Shown: one piece after another, positions 51,234 through 60,965 of the stretch
Layout of the letters: each line of letters opens with the position of its first letter
How positions within the stretch are numbered: position 1 is the stretch's first letter
Assembly: GCF_900626135.1 (NCBI RefSeq)
Contig: NZ_LR130785.1
Coordinates: forward strand, 1,211,241 to 1,275,240
Source of the DNA: Senegalia massiliensis
Lineage (GTDB): Bacteria; Bacillota; Clostridia; Tissierellales; SIT17
Reading direction: 5' to 3'
Length of the DNA: 64,000 nucleotides
The notes under the pieces: generated by a model
The model's input: only the letters and a program-made list of their open reading frames with translations
Told to the model about the DNA's origin: nothing
Databases searched by the model: none
Position numbers and translations under genes: made by a program

Positions 51234-51469
51234 TCTAAAACCTCCTCCAACTAATTATATCACTAAATGTAAGTTTTTAAATTATTTTTAAATATTATAT
51301 CAAAATTAAAGTGAAATATATTATATTTAAAAGGAAATTTAATATTTAATTTTCATTTGAAGAAGGATTTATAAAATATATGTAGAATATCAGTATGTGG
51401 AAATATATTCTATAAATATTTAAGAAAGGAGAATTTATAAAATTTAATTAGATAGTTAATGGGGGCATA

Positions 51470-53119
51470 ATGATGAATATTAGACATACATTTGTAGGGA
51501 AAATTATATTATTATTATTAATTATTATTATAGTAACAATGATCTTTGTAGGCAATTTTACATATTTTATAATAAAAAAAGGTATTACAGAGCAAATGAA
51601 AAATGATGGAAATGTGTTAGTAAATTCCATAAAAAGAGAAATTGAAAACTATGACATAAGTTCATTAGGAGAAATACAAAAGATATTTTTTGATACAACT
51701 AAAAATAGTAATGGTGCAATAAATTATATTTCACTTTCAAATAATGAAGGAGAATTAATTGTAACAGATAAAGAGATTATAGGAGACAAAGATGGAGTTA
51801 GTAGTGCTTCTGTAAAAACTGAAGATAATAAAGAAGCAGATCAAGATATAATGGTAGATGTAGATGGTAAAGATTCAGTATATAATATTTCTGAGCCATT
51901 ATCTAATGGAAATGCTATTCTTAATGTAGGCTTGTCTTTAGAAAGTATGAATAATCAAATTAATAATGCAATAAAAACCATTATTGTTGCAAGTATAATC
52001 GTTATATTATGCGTAATAGTTATAGGCTTTTTTGCATCAAAAATTTTAGTTAAAGGTTTAAATAATACTATGAAAGGATTAAATATTTTATCTACTGGAG
52101 ATTTAACAGTAGAATTTAAGAATAATGGTAAAGATGAATTTTCTAAGTTAGATAGAACATTAAATAACTTTACTAAGTCTTTAAAAAGTATAATAAGTAA
52201 AACTATTATAGCAATAAAGGAATTTGGAAATATAGCAAATACATTAAATGATACAAGTAGTGAAATAAGTGCTACTACTACATCTGTAGAAAACAAATCT
52301 CAAGACATATTCGATATACTCTTAAACCAAAAGCATATAATAGATGATATGGAAGAGACATTTAAAATATTTAATAAATTAGTAAAAGATATTGAAGTTA
52401 AAACATCAGATGTAGAAAGTAGTAATGAAAAGATATTATTAGCTTCAATAGCTGGCAATAATCAGCTTGAAGATTCTGTTATAGCTATGGATGAAGTTAA
52501 ATCAACATTTGATATTGGAACAAGTCAAATACAAGTATTAAATGAAAATGTTGAAAATATAGTTGAAATTACTGATTTAATAAATAGTATAGCAGAAAAG
52601 ACAAATCTATTATCTTTAAATGCTTCTATTGAAGCAGCTAGAGCTGGAGAATCAGGTAAAGGCTTTGCAGTAGTTGCAGATGAAATAAAAAAATTAGCAC
52701 AGCAAGTTATAATAGCATCTAAAGATATTGATGGTTCTATTAATTATATGAAGGACATAGTTTTTAAAGTTACAGAAAGTAATGACATAATCTCTCAAAA
52801 GATTATTAATCAAAAAAAATTTATAAATGATACAGTAAATGCATTTAATAATATTAAAAATGAAGTTGACAACACTACTATGCAATTAAATACATTGTCA
52901 AAATCTATATTAGAAATTGATTCAAGAAAAGGTGATATTTTAAGTAAAATTAAAGAAGCATCAGATGTATCAAAAACTGCTTCTCACTCAGGAGAAACAA
53001 TTAGAAATTCAATACTTGAACAACAAGAACAAGTAAATCAATTTAACATGGTAGCTTCTAGTATAGAAAGTATATCTACTCAATTAAAAGAAAGTATTTC
53101 AGAATTTAAACTGAAATAA
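51470..53119 (+). CDS. Methyl-accepting chemotaxis protein
   Basis: A 549-aa chemoreceptor: membrane helix 1 (about 10-33), a small extracellular sensor of about 130 residues, helix 2 (about 165-190), HAMP, and a long cytoplasmic coiled coil whose hairpin tip is [20 protein letters not shown], the CheA/CheW-binding site. The small sensor has no Cache motif that I can identify. GGGGG lies about 7 nt before ATG 51470, and a second ATG follows directly. It stands alone; the 236-bp region upstream holds no ORF and no recognisable riboswitch. Confidence 0.93.
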   Translation: MMNIRHTFVGKIILLLLIIIIVTMIFVGNFTYFIIKKGITEQMKNDGNVLVNSIKREIENYDISSLGEIQKIFFDTTKNSNGAINYISLSNNEGELIVTDKEIIGDKDGVSSASVKTEDNKEADQDIMVDVDGKDSVYNISEPLSNGNAILNVGLSLESMNNQINNAIKTIIVASIIVILCVIVIGFFASKILVKGLNNTMKGLNILSTGDLTVEFKNNGKDEFSKLDRTLNNFTKSLKSIISKTIIAIKEFGNIANTLNDTSSEISATTTSVENKSQDIFDILLNQKHIIDDMEETFKIFNKLVKDIEVKTSDVESSNEKILLASIAGNNQLEDSVIAMDEVKSTFDIGTSQIQVLNENVENIVEITDLINSIAEKTNLLSLNASIEAARAGESGKGFAVVADEIKKLAQQVIIASKDIDGSINYMKDIVFKVTESNDIISQKIINQKKFINDTVNAFNNIKNEVDNTTMQLNTLSKSILEIDSRKGDILSKIKEASDVSKTASHSGETIRNSILEQQEQVNQFNMVASSIESISTQLKESISEFKLK

Positions 53120-53148
53120 AATGGAGACAATTTTTATTGTCTCCATTT
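53119..53148. terminator. Bidirectional terminator
   Basis: A 13-bp perfect stem (AAATGGAGACAAT) with a TTTT loop, starting at the stop codon of the chemoreceptor and overlapping the end of the convergent permease gene. Confidence 0.85.
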
Positions 53149-53943
53149 CATATATTTCTTCTCAATAAGAGCTACTCCTTGATACATTACAGCTGCTAAT
53201 ATTGCAAGAATCATTACACTCATCATAACTAAATCTAATTTAAATATTTGTCCACCATATACTATTAAATATCCAATACCAGCTTTAGATACAAGAAACT
53301 CACCAACTATAACACCTACCCATGAAAGTCCAATATTTATTTTAAGCGAATTTATCATAGATGGTACACTTGATGGAATTATAAGTTTTCTTAAAATCTG
53401 AAACTTTGTTGCTCCAAATGTTTTAAGCATTTTTACCTTTTCAGAATCTACTTCTACAAAACCACTGTAAACATTCATTATAGTAACTACAATTGAAATT
53501 GATATGGCAGTAACTATTATACCTGAATATCCTGCACCAACCCATAATATTATTATTGGAGCAAGAGCAGTTTTTGGTAGACTATTTAAAACAACTAGAT
53601 ATGGATCTAATACTTTTGATATGAAATCTGACCACCATAATAATATGGCAATAAGAATACCTAATATAGTACCGCCTAAAAATCCTACTATATTTTCCAT
53701 TAAAGATATTCCAATATGATGAAATAATGATCCATCTTTAACGTAATTTAGAAATAGATTCCACATAGCAGAAGGATAACTAGTTAAAAATGAATCAATA
53801 AACTCAAATCTGGCAAGTAGTTCCCATATACCAAAAAAAAGTATAATTATTAAAATTTGAGTGATTCTAATATTTCTTTTTTTCTTTTTAATAGTATTTA
53901 TATATTTTTTATGCTCATTAGATTGTTCTTTGTTATTTGACAT
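53134..53943 (-). CDS. NitT/TauT-type ABC permease
   Basis: A 269-aa permease of the SsuC/TauC/ThiX class with about six helices; the ATPase-contact loop is EKVKMLKTFGATKFQIL and the family start FFGIWELLARFEF is clear. AAGGAG lies about 10 nt before ATG 53943. The start overlaps the end of the interrupted ATPase gene by 11 nt, so both belonged to one operon. No substrate-binding protein gene lies in the window, so the substrate (sulphonate, nitrate, thiamine precursor or other) is unknown. Confidence 0.88.
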   Translation of the reverse strand: MSNNKEQSNEHKKYINTIKKKKRNIRITQILIIILFFGIWELLARFEFIDSFLTSYPSAMWNLFLNYVKDGSLFHHIGISLMENIVGFLGGTILGILIAILLWWSDFISKVLDPYLVVLNSLPKTALAPIIILWVGAGYSGIIVTAISISIVVTIMNVYSGFVEVDSEKVKMLKTFGATKFQILRKLIIPSSVPSMINSLKINIGLSWVGVIVGEFLVSKAGIGYLIVYGGQIFKLDLVMMSVMILAILAAVMYQGVALIEKKYMKWRQ

Positions 53944-54110
53944 GAATATCTAGCTCCTTCCATATTTTATTGAAATAGTCTTTAAATTCAGGAGCTTCTC
54001 TAGATTTCATAGGACTTCTATCACAATTTGGACAAGTGAGATTAATATCTATGATATCTTTAATTTTAGCAGGTCTATTTGTAAGAACTACAACTCTATC
54101 TGCCATAGAT
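53933..54110 (-). pseudogene. 3' fragment of the interrupted ABC ATPase gene
   Basis: The last 59 codons of an ABC ATPase, from ISMADRVVVLTNRPAKIKD to the stop codon, separated from the 5' part (60977-61575) by the mobile element. The segment has an open frame extending into element DNA (start codon-like ATG at 54157) but no P-loop, so it is not a working gene on its own. Joining 61575-60977 to 54110-53933 gives 777 nt, an intact 258-aa ATPase. Confidence 0.92.
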
Positions 54111-54135
54111 ATAGCTTCTGCTATGTATACATAAA
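54111..54135. other. Left attachment site
   Basis: The 16-bp core ATAGCTTCTGCTATGT (54111-54126) is shared with the right end; within it ATAGC-TTCT-GCTAT is a dyad. The element-side arm ACATAAA (54129-54135) lies 4 nt beyond the dyad and mirrors TTTATGT of the right end. Confidence 0.85.
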
Positions 54136-54288
54136 AGTATAAAAAATTAATATTCATAATTAAATGAATAAAATGAAAAAAAGGAAGGGGTTTTGTAGCT
54201 GTTTAGAGAATATATTAATTTAAGGTGAAATTAAATAATAAATAAGATATTTTAATGACTGATATTATAATTTAGGAGGAGAAATAGT

Positions 54289-54849
54289 ATGAAATTTGTC
54301 GTAATATTTGGACCTCATGCTGTTGGAAAGATGACAGTTGGTCAAGAATTAGCAAAAATAACAGGGCTTAAGCTTTTTCATAATCATATGACTATAGATT
54401 TGGTATCTAACTTTTTTAATTTTAATACCTCTCAAGGAAAAAGGTTAGTTAATTTATTTAGACAAGAAATATTTGAAGAGGTTTCTAAAAGTGATTTATA
54501 TGGAATGATATTTACTTATATGTGGGCTTTTGATGAACAATCAGATTGGGATTATATAAATCATGTTTGTGACGTATTCAAGTCAAGAGGAAGTGATGTT
54601 TATTTTGTTGAGCTTGAAGCAGACTTTGATTTGAGAATTAAAAGAAATAAAACCCCAAATAGATTGGCAAATAAACCTACAAAAAGAAATATAGAACAAT
54701 CAGAAAATCGTTTTAAAGAATTAGAACAAAAATACCGTCTTAATTCTTATGAAGGTGAGATTAATCAAGAAAACTATATGAGGATAAATAATACTAGTAT
54801 ATATCCTGAACAAGTAGCTCAGATGATAAAAGATAAATTTTCTTTATAA
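54289..54849 (+). CDS. P-loop kinase-like protein (shikimate-kinase-like)
   Basis: A 186-aa soluble nucleotide-binding protein with an N-terminal Walker A, GPHAVGKMT (about residues 8-16), and the overall size of shikimate kinase or AAA_33 proteins. The C-terminal part RIKRNKTPNRLANKPTKR is the basic lid region. Substrate unknown; similar proteins occur as stand-alone cargo in Firmicutes. GGAGGAG lies 7 nt before ATG 54289. First plus-strand gene of the element. Confidence 0.75.
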   Translation: MKFVVIFGPHAVGKMTVGQELAKITGLKLFHNHMTIDLVSNFFNFNTSQGKRLVNLFRQEIFEEVSKSDLYGMIFTYMWAFDEQSDWDYINHVCDVFKSRGSDVYFVELEADFDLRIKRNKTPNRLANKPTKRNIEQSENRFKELEQKYRLNSYEGEINQENYMRINNTSIYPEQVAQMIKDKFSL

Positions 54850-54887
54850 GTATAATAACATATTATATAATATGTTATTATACTTAT
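54846..54887. terminator. 42-bp perfect palindrome after the kinase-like gene
   Basis: Two 21-bp arms without a loop, overlapping the stop codon. No T run follows, so it may be a weak terminator or an mRNA end structure. Confidence 0.55.
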
Positions 54888-54917
54888 ATCGAAAACAAAA
54901 AGAGGAGGATAAGCAAA

Positions 54918-55457
54918 ATGGATAGAAATATAATTCTTTATATTGCATCAAGTTTAGATGGATATATTGCAAGGAATAATGGTGAAGTTGATTGGCTGAT
55001 CGGAAGTAGTGGAGATGAAAATATTGATTTAGGATTCGATAATTTTTATAATTCAATAGATACAGTTGTAATGGGCAGAACTACATATGAACAAGTTATT
55101 AATGAATTATCACCTGGCACTTGGGTCTATGAAGGCAAAAAGTGTTATGTAGCAACTACAAGGATAAATGAATCTGATAATAGTAATAGAGTAGAGTTCG
55201 TAGTAGATGATGTTACTGGATTTATTAAAAATCTAAAAAAAGAACAGGGGAAAGATATTTGGCTTGTTGGTGGCGGAAAGCTAATTGATCAATTTATAAA
55301 AAAAGACATAATAGATAAGTACATTATAACAATAATACCGACAATTTTAGGTGATGGGATTCCACTTTTTATAGGAGAAAATCCAGAAATTAAACTTAAA
55401 CTTATTGAGACAAGAACAATTGATGGTATGGTTGAACTTACTTATGTTAGAAGATAA
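54918..55457 (+). CDS. Dihydrofolate-reductase-like (RibD C-terminal domain) protein
   Basis: A 179-aa protein of the YwjB/YyaP group: IILYIASSLDGYIARNNGEV at the start, VVMGRTTYEQV, then DIWLVGGGKLIDQFI and IIPTILGDGIPLF. This fold binds NADPH; these small proteins are not true folate reductases and their substrate is unknown. AGAGGAGG lies about 10 nt before ATG 54918. Element cargo. Confidence 0.87.
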   Translation: MDRNIILYIASSLDGYIARNNGEVDWLIGSSGDENIDLGFDNFYNSIDTVVMGRTTYEQVINELSPGTWVYEGKKCYVATTRINESDNSNRVEFVVDDVTGFIKNLKKEQGKDIWLVGGGKLIDQFIKKDIIDKYIITIIPTILGDGIPLFIGENPEIKLKLIETRTIDGMVELTYVRR

Positions 55458-55540
55458 TATTTTAATATATTCATTATGACAAACTGAGTGGTTTTTTAGT
55501 TAGAAAAGTAAGAGGACTTTCATTTAAAGGGGAAAATGAA

Positions 55541-56635
55541 GTGAAAATTTTAAAACAAGTTTTATTTTCAATAATAACCATTATATTAATTACTATAATG
55601 ATTTTTATAATTCAGTTATTTTTGAAATCTAATCAAGTGCATATATTTTTATTATTGAGTTTTCTAACGCTATTTATTGTATCTATAGGCATTCTATACA
55701 AAAAAATAAAGGTGAAGTTTTTACAAGGAAAATTAGGATCAGTATTATTAATATTTATATTAACATCAATATGTATAAATATTGTTATATTAACCATGTT
55801 CAATAAAGGTTTATTAGATATGTTTGGAGAAGAACTTACAGCTAATGAGAAATTGGATTTCTATAAAGAATCATTTGGTAGAGCAATTAAAATAAATGAT
55901 TATACTAAAAAAATAAATGGATATAGTGAAAGCATGAATAGAGAAGAATTTAGATATATCACTTTTTATTTTAGTGATAAAATAGATAAAAAATATATAG
56001 ATGCTACTAAGGAATCTCTATCAGAAGCAGAAGATTTAACAGAAAATATACTAGGGAAATTAGAAAAAGAAAGTCTTAAAGTAATACTATATGATAATGT
56101 TAAAGAGTTTAAAGAAAATGCAGATACAAGTTACAATATTAATGGGTTATATGATGGTATAGGGACTATACATTTGAATATGAACAAATACAAAAATGTA
56201 CTAACCATTGATGCCTTTCAAGATATTTTTATCCATGAATATGCTCATTATATATGGGGATTATACATTAAAGAAAATGATATATATGAAAATATTCCAG
56301 TGTGGTTTGAAGAAGGTGTAGCAGAATATATAGAGAATAATGGAGTAAGTGTAGAATATTCAATAAGTTTTGAACAAAATATGGAAAAGTTTAAAAAAAT
56401 GAATACTCGTGAAGATTTTGAAAGTTTGATAGAAAATGAGGATTATAATCCCTATGATCAAAGTTATTATGCAATTGACAGTCTGATAGAGATGAAAGGT
56501 AAGAGTATAATTAGTGAAATTCTAAATGAATCAAAAGAAAAAGATTTTTATGGAGCATTTTTTATAGCTACTGGGATGGAAATTGAAGAATTTCAGAATG
56601 TTTTTATGCCAGTATATATAGATAATTATGAGTAG
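55541..56635 (+). CDS. Membrane-anchored zinc metallopeptidase-like protein
   Basis: A 364-aa protein with three N-terminal membrane helices (about 8-28, 34-53, 65-87) and an extracytoplasmic domain with HEYAH at 232-236 and a downstream acidic WFEEGVAEY, the HExxH...E zinc-site layout of gluzincin-type peptidases (peptidase MA family). The start is GTG 55541 with AAAGGGG 8 nt upstream; the ATG shortly before it runs into a stop. Element cargo; substrate unknown. Confidence 0.75.
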   Translation: MKILKQVLFSIITIILITIMIFIIQLFLKSNQVHIFLLLSFLTLFIVSIGILYKKIKVKFLQGKLGSVLLIFILTSICINIVILTMFNKGLLDMFGEELTANEKLDFYKESFGRAIKINDYTKKINGYSESMNREEFRYITFYFSDKIDKKYIDATKESLSEAEDLTENILGKLEKESLKVILYDNVKEFKENADTSYNINGLYDGIGTIHLNMNKYKNVLTIDAFQDIFIHEYAHYIWGLYIKENDIYENIPVWFEEGVAEYIENNGVSVEYSISFEQNMEKFKKMNTREDFESLIENEDYNPYDQSYYAIDSLIEMKGKSIISEILNESKEKDFYGAFFIATGMEIEEFQNVFMPVYIDNYE

Positions 56636-56746
56636 TTAATATCTGATAAATGTGACAAATAATAATTTATAAATAGTTTTTATTAAAAGTTCTAAAGTTA
56701 TAATTAGTTATTTTAATTTTGTGAATCTATGAAAAGAGAGGTGTGC

Positions 56747-57688
56747 ATGATTAAACCAAATATAAATTTATTTTTAAATAATAATCCAAGTTGTTATACT
56801 AAACTTGAAAATATAGCTAAGAAACAGGTATGGAATATGAAAAATAAACCTTATATTTATATTGATGGGATAGGATTTGAGAATGGCAGTAAAAGGTTAA
56901 AAGTGATATTTAAAGGCCAAATAATATTTAATGATAAAATTGATATTATAGATAATTATTTTGAATTGAAGATAACATTACAAAGACCATTAAATAATCC
57001 AAATGAAATAATAGTTGATATAGATGATGTAGAATATAATATAGATATTAATCTAAAGAAATTGTATGGAAATGTAAAGTATTTTAATGGACAACCAGTT
57101 AAAAATCCTGTTATTAGTGTTACTAAAGAAGATATTGTAACCATTGGAGATGAAAGAGGAAACTATGAAATATATTTATCTGAAAATGTAAAGCAGATTG
57201 GAATATTTGAAAAAAATTATTCTAAAGAAACATTGGAAGCTTGGATTTATAATATTAATATAGAGGAAGATTGTAATTTAGAAATACAAATAGATCAAAT
57301 GGAAGTATATGGAATTCATATGTGGGATGGGCAAGTGAGTGACTATATACACTTTACTCCTATGTCTTTAAATAGAACTAAGAAGGGAATAAAAGACAAC
57401 TTAGGCAATGAATTAGATCTCTTAAAGGATAAAAATATTTGGCCTAAATTAAATGAAGAAAGTATTAGAATTTTTGCAGATAATGAACCTTTAGAAATTT
57501 TATCAATAACTGAAGTTCCAGATTTTTTAGGAGAAATTGAAAAAGAAAGATATTATAGATCTAGTTATATCCTCTCAATTCCTAAAGGGAATAAAGGAAA
57601 AGTTATAAAAATCCAAATTCAACATATTATTAATATAAATAATAATGAAATTGTTGAAAAAGGAGAAGGATATTATATTTGGAATTAA
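56747..57688 (+). CDS. Unknown beta-rich protein with a carboxypeptidase-regulatory-like segment
   Basis: A 313-aa protein without signal peptide or membrane segment. The region LYGNVKYFNGQPVKNPVISV followed by GDERGNYEIYL (about residues 97-145) has the pattern of a carboxypeptidase regulatory-like beta domain; the rest is rich in predicted strands and unrecognised. ATG 56747 follows AGAGG by 5 nt; an in-frame ATG at 56729 lies before that site. Such proteins can be surface- or phage-associated, but nothing here proves it. Confidence 0.6.
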   Translation: MIKPNINLFLNNNPSCYTKLENIAKKQVWNMKNKPYIYIDGIGFENGSKRLKVIFKGQIIFNDKIDIIDNYFELKITLQRPLNNPNEIIVDIDDVEYNIDINLKKLYGNVKYFNGQPVKNPVISVTKEDIVTIGDERGNYEIYLSENVKQIGIFEKNYSKETLEAWIYNINIEEDCNLEIQIDQMEVYGIHMWDGQVSDYIHFTPMSLNRTKKGIKDNLGNELDLLKDKNIWPKLNEESIRIFADNEPLEILSITEVPDFLGEIEKERYYRSSYILSIPKGNKGKVIKIQIQHIININNNEIVEKGEGYYIWN

Positions 57689-57696
57689 TAATTTTG

Positions 57697-57750
57697 ATAT
57701 ATAATTAAAGATGACATTTATTATAAATGTCATCTTTAATTATATATTTT
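57697..57750. terminator. Bidirectional terminator inside the element
   Basis: A 24-bp perfect stem with a TTA loop (core AAAGATGACATTTA) separates plus-strand cargo from the convergent recombinase gene. Confidence 0.88.
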
Positions 57751-57759
57751 AAATACTAT

Positions 57760-59376
57760 TTATATTTTGATATATATCTTTTCACCATCCCATATTATAT
57801 TATAAATAACTTTATGTAATAATTTTTTCTTTTCTTTAAATTCTAACTTATCTACATTATTAGGAAAAGATTTTATTAATAATAATAGTTTATATATAAT
57901 ATCATTTTCTTTAATTATGTTTTCATATTCTTTCTCTATATTTTTTATTTCTGATTCTATATTTTTAATCATCTTATCAAACATTTCAATTCTCTCAATT
58001 ATATACTTTGAAGCTTTAGAATCTGTATTATCTGCAAGGTTAATAGTAAGATTATTTATAGATTTTTTATGTTTTTCTAATTCTAGTAACAACTTTTCTT
58101 TCTGAGATTCATTTTTTGAATATGGCTCTATAATTCTTGCTTTCATATTATATAGATATTTATATATATCTATATTCATATCTATATAATCTAAATCTGT
58201 AATTTTATTAAGAACATATTTATCAGCTAATTTACCATTTAAATTTTTAATATTACATTTATATCCTTTAGATTTTTCTTTTAAAATGCATTTATAATAA
58301 TAATAAAGTTTATTATTTTTCCTGGAGGTAATAATTCTCATTTTAGAGCCACAATTTTTACAGGTGAGAAGAGGAGATAATAAACCTATTTCACTAGTAC
58401 CAGACCGAGGTGCCTTTTTGCTATTCATATTAAGTTGCTGTTGAACTTTAATCCAAGTATTAGAAGGTATAATACCTTTATGTTTACCAATTGCAATAAT
58501 CCAATTATTTTTTTTCTTTCTAACAACAGTTCCTTTTTCTTCTTTGTGTTTATTAAATACCATTAACCCATGAGTACCTTTAAAATCATCAATATTATTA
58601 GCAATATCAGAATTATAACTTTGAAAGTATTTATAAATTTTTTTATCTGCCATAGCATATACAGGATTGCTAAGTATTATTTTTAATATACTTTTATCAA
58701 AGTAACTATTAGATTTAATTTTTATATTTTTTTCTAATGCCCAAGTCTCTAGTTTTGTTAGTGATCCTAGTTCAAGATATTTATTATATATCATTTTTAC
58801 TAAATGTAGCTCTTTTTCAACTGAAGTTAAAGCATACATTTTTCGATTTATACCATCTTTATCAGTATAAGAAATTTGTTTACTATTATAGCCAGTAGGA
58901 GTTTTACCACCTAACCATCTTCCAGTTCTAGCTAGTGCATACATATTATCTTTAATTCTTTCAGCTATTGTTTCTCTTTCTAGTTGAGAAAAAACTGAGG
59001 ATATATACATCATAGCTCTACCCATAGGAGTAGAAGTGTCAAATTGTTCTTTTATAGATACAAAGTCAATATTTTTATTTTGGAGAATCTCTATTAATGA
59101 AGTAAAATCAGCAATATTTCTACTTATACGATCTAAACGATAGCATATAAGAACATCAAATTTATTTATATTTGTGGAATTAAGCATTTCTTTAAATTTA
59201 GGGCGTTCTGTATTGCTACCTGAATAACCTTCATCCTCATAGACAATTATTTCATCTACTTGAAAATGACTATAAGCATACTCTTTACATAATTTTATTT
59301 GATTTTCATTGGATTCACCTTTACCAGTAAATTTTGATTTGCGAGCATAAATAGCAATAGTAGAAATGACTTTCAC
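57760..59376 (-). CDS. Large serine recombinase (integrase/excisionase of the element)
   Basis: A 538-aa site-specific recombinase. N-terminal resolvase domain: catalytic Ser14 in YARKS, CYRLDRISRN, and the KEQFDTSTPMGRAM and ERIKDNM helix. A recombinase domain follows, then a zinc ribbon (TCKNCGSKM...YYKC...YKC) at about 325-375, then a coiled coil. This is the size and order of serine integrases such as those of TP901-1-type phages and TnpX/TndX. The GTG at 59376 directly abuts AGGGG, an unusually short spacing; an ATT eight bases from the site is an alternative start. It should catalyse insertion at and excision from the 16-bp core. Confidence 0.95.
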   Translation of the reverse strand: MKVISTIAIYARKSKFTGKGESNENQIKLCKEYAYSHFQVDEIIVYEDEGYSGSNTERPKFKEMLNSTNINKFDVLICYRLDRISRNIADFTSLIEILQNKNIDFVSIKEQFDTSTPMGRAMMYISSVFSQLERETIAERIKDNMYALARTGRWLGGKTPTGYNSKQISYTDKDGINRKMYALTSVEKELHLVKMIYNKYLELGSLTKLETWALEKNIKIKSNSYFDKSILKIILSNPVYAMADKKIYKYFQSYNSDIANNIDDFKGTHGLMVFNKHKEEKGTVVRKKKNNWIIAIGKHKGIIPSNTWIKVQQQLNMNSKKAPRSGTSEIGLLSPLLTCKNCGSKMRIITSRKNNKLYYYYKCILKEKSKGYKCNIKNLNGKLADKYVLNKITDLDYIDMNIDIYKYLYNMKARIIEPYSKNESQKEKLLLELEKHKKSINNLTINLADNTDSKASKYIIERIEMFDKMIKNIESEIKNIEKEYENIIKENDIIYKLLLLIKSFPNNVDKLEFKEKKKLLHKVIYNIIWDGEKIYIKI

Positions 59377-59511
59377 CCCTTTAAAACTAATTAAATAAGA
59401 TATAATAATATATTTTATGCATTAGTTAAATGAGTTAATAGTATATTAGTAAGAATCTATAGAATAGTACAACCTGATTTTTAAATATGTTTTTAAAAAG
59501 GGGAGAGTATA

Positions 59512-59679
59512 ATGAATAATATAGAAGTGATATTAAATATTGAAGATGAGGAAAAGTATAAAGAAATTTTTACAGAAGCTCTAGCTGAATTTATAATCGG
59601 TAAAATAAATTCCTTGCCATCTAATCATAGGATGAAAATGTATAATGATTTATTAGAACAGTTAACAGTAAACAATTAG
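59512..59679 (+). CDS. 55-residue protein divergent from the recombinase (candidate directionality factor)
   Basis: AAGGGGAGAG lies 4 nt before ATG 59512. The product, beginning MNNIEVILNIEDEEKYKEIF, is a small soluble, mostly helical protein of mixed charge. Its position, divergently transcribed from the recombinase across 135 bp, is where recombination directionality factors or regulators of serine integrases can be found. There is no sequence motif to confirm this. Confidence 0.6.
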   Translation: MNNIEVILNIEDEEKYKEIFTEALAEFIIGKINSLPSNHRMKMYNDLLEQLTVNN

Positions 59680-59817
59680 ATAGTAATAGAATATATTACC
59701 AAAAAATATAGTTTTCCCTTGTTATTTATCTTATTATTATATAAAATTAAATAAAATACCAAATAATAGATTAAATATTAATATTATACTTAAAAAATAT
59801 GAAAGTAGTGTTGTATT

Positions 59818-60294
59818 ATGAAGAAGTATGAGAAAATAGGTTTAGGAATTATTCTATTAATTAGTATTATTTTTATTGGTTATTATTTTATTTCTTATAA
59901 AATTGATACCAAAACTCCTGAAACAGATCAGAGTATTGAGGAAATTTTAGAGAAGAATAAAGAAAGTTTAGATACTGAGGTAAGTAAATCTAAAAGTATG
60001 GAACCAAAATATATATATGAGATGATTCATGAGATGGCTAATACATTAATAGTTGCAGAAGATGGATTGATTTATGGAAATATTACAATTAATGATGAAA
60101 ATATTAATAGAGCTATGGCTATTATTAATCAATCAGATTCAATTAAGGAAGATGAGAAATTAGTGTTTATGAATATATTACAAGATTGGAAAGAAGAAGA
60201 TTTTTCTAATGGAGTTCAAGCACATAATTATGCTTGGAATAAATTAAATGGAACTATTGGAAGAGCTAAAGATTTAAAAAAAGAATATAAATAA
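59818..60294 (+). CDS. DUF6241-like membrane-anchored protein
   Basis: A 158-aa protein with one N-terminal membrane segment (about 7-27) and an extracytoplasmic domain. The C-terminal part (MIHEMANTL...ILQDWKEEDFSNGVQAHN, then NKLNGTIGRAKDL) follows the pattern of DUF6241 proteins. Function unknown. The ribosome binding site before ATG 59818 is weak (GAAAG). The 138-bp stretch before it has no other ORF. Confidence 0.65.
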   Translation: MKKYEKIGLGIILLISIIFIGYYFISYKIDTKTPETDQSIEEILEKNKESLDTEVSKSKSMEPKYIYEMIHEMANTLIVAEDGLIYGNITINDENINRAMAIINQSDSIKEDEKLVFMNILQDWKEEDFSNGVQAHNYAWNKLNGTIGRAKDLKKEYK

Positions 60295-60306
60295 GGGAGA
60301 GGGGCA

Positions 60307-60861
60307 GTGTTATATACTTTTAATACATTTATTATTTTCTTAGGAATTTTACTTATATTATGTGGAATTATATTAATTACTAGAAAAAAATTTATTGTGA
60401 ATAAAGAATATATAAATATATTTATGTTGATTTTTCCTATGTTGCAAATTAGGAAAATGGATATTGAATTTAATTTTATTTTCTTTATTATATATTTTGT
60501 AGTATTACCTGCATTATGGATAGTCATCATGATAGGTAGAGGAATATATGTTATAACTAATACTAATGATCAAATGGTAGTGGATACATTGATGGATATG
60601 TTAGATGAAAATGGTATATTGTATGCAGAGAAAAAAGATAAAATTTTTTTAAAAGAATATGACAAAGATATATCCTATTCAGAATCATTAAATACAGTAC
60701 ATATTAACTTGAAATCTATAAGAGATTTATCTTTCTATAAAGAATTTAAAATAGAATTAATGAGTAGGATTAAAGATATAGATTTAACAGTATTTCCATC
60801 TTCAGGAGTTTTTTTAATAATATCAGGTTTTATATTCATATTTGTAATTGAATACATGTGA
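60307..60861 (+). CDS. Unknown membrane protein, 184 aa
   Basis: Not recognised. Two N-terminal membrane segments (about 5-25 and 55-80) and one at the C-terminus (about 165-183) frame a soluble region of about 80 residues. The start is GTG 60307, 7 nt after AGGGAG, and follows the DUF6241-like gene by 12 nt, so the two likely form an operon at the right end of the element. The 115 bp between it and the right att site contain no ORF of note. Confidence 0.6.
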   Translation: MLYTFNTFIIFLGILLILCGIILITRKKFIVNKEYINIFMLIFPMLQIRKMDIEFNFIFFIIYFVVLPALWIVIMIGRGIYVITNTNDQMVVDTLMDMLDENGILYAEKKDKIFLKEYDKDISYSESLNTVHINLKSIRDLSFYKEFKIELMSRIKDIDLTVFPSSGVFLIISGFIFIFVIEYM

Positions 60862-60965
60862 TAAATTAATGGCAATGATATTGATCCTTATAAAAATTTA
60901 GAATTAAATTCAAACTTTGAAAAATATTATTTATTAGATATATAATTTAATTTATTTTTTCTATC

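Noticed and set aside
54846..54887. 42-bp palindrome as an attachment site of the element
   Set aside because: It has no copy at the right end, while the 16-bp core repeats at 54111 and 60977 restore the interrupted gene exactly.
54918..55457. Trimethoprim-resistance dihydrofolate reductase in the mobile element
   Set aside because: The sequence belongs to the RibD C-terminal/YwjB-type group, not to true folate reductases, so a resistance role is not supported.
60870..60944. Short open stretch near the right end of the element that looks like a protein tail
   Set aside because: Stops lie directly upstream in frame and there is no start or ribosome site; too short to call a gene remnant.
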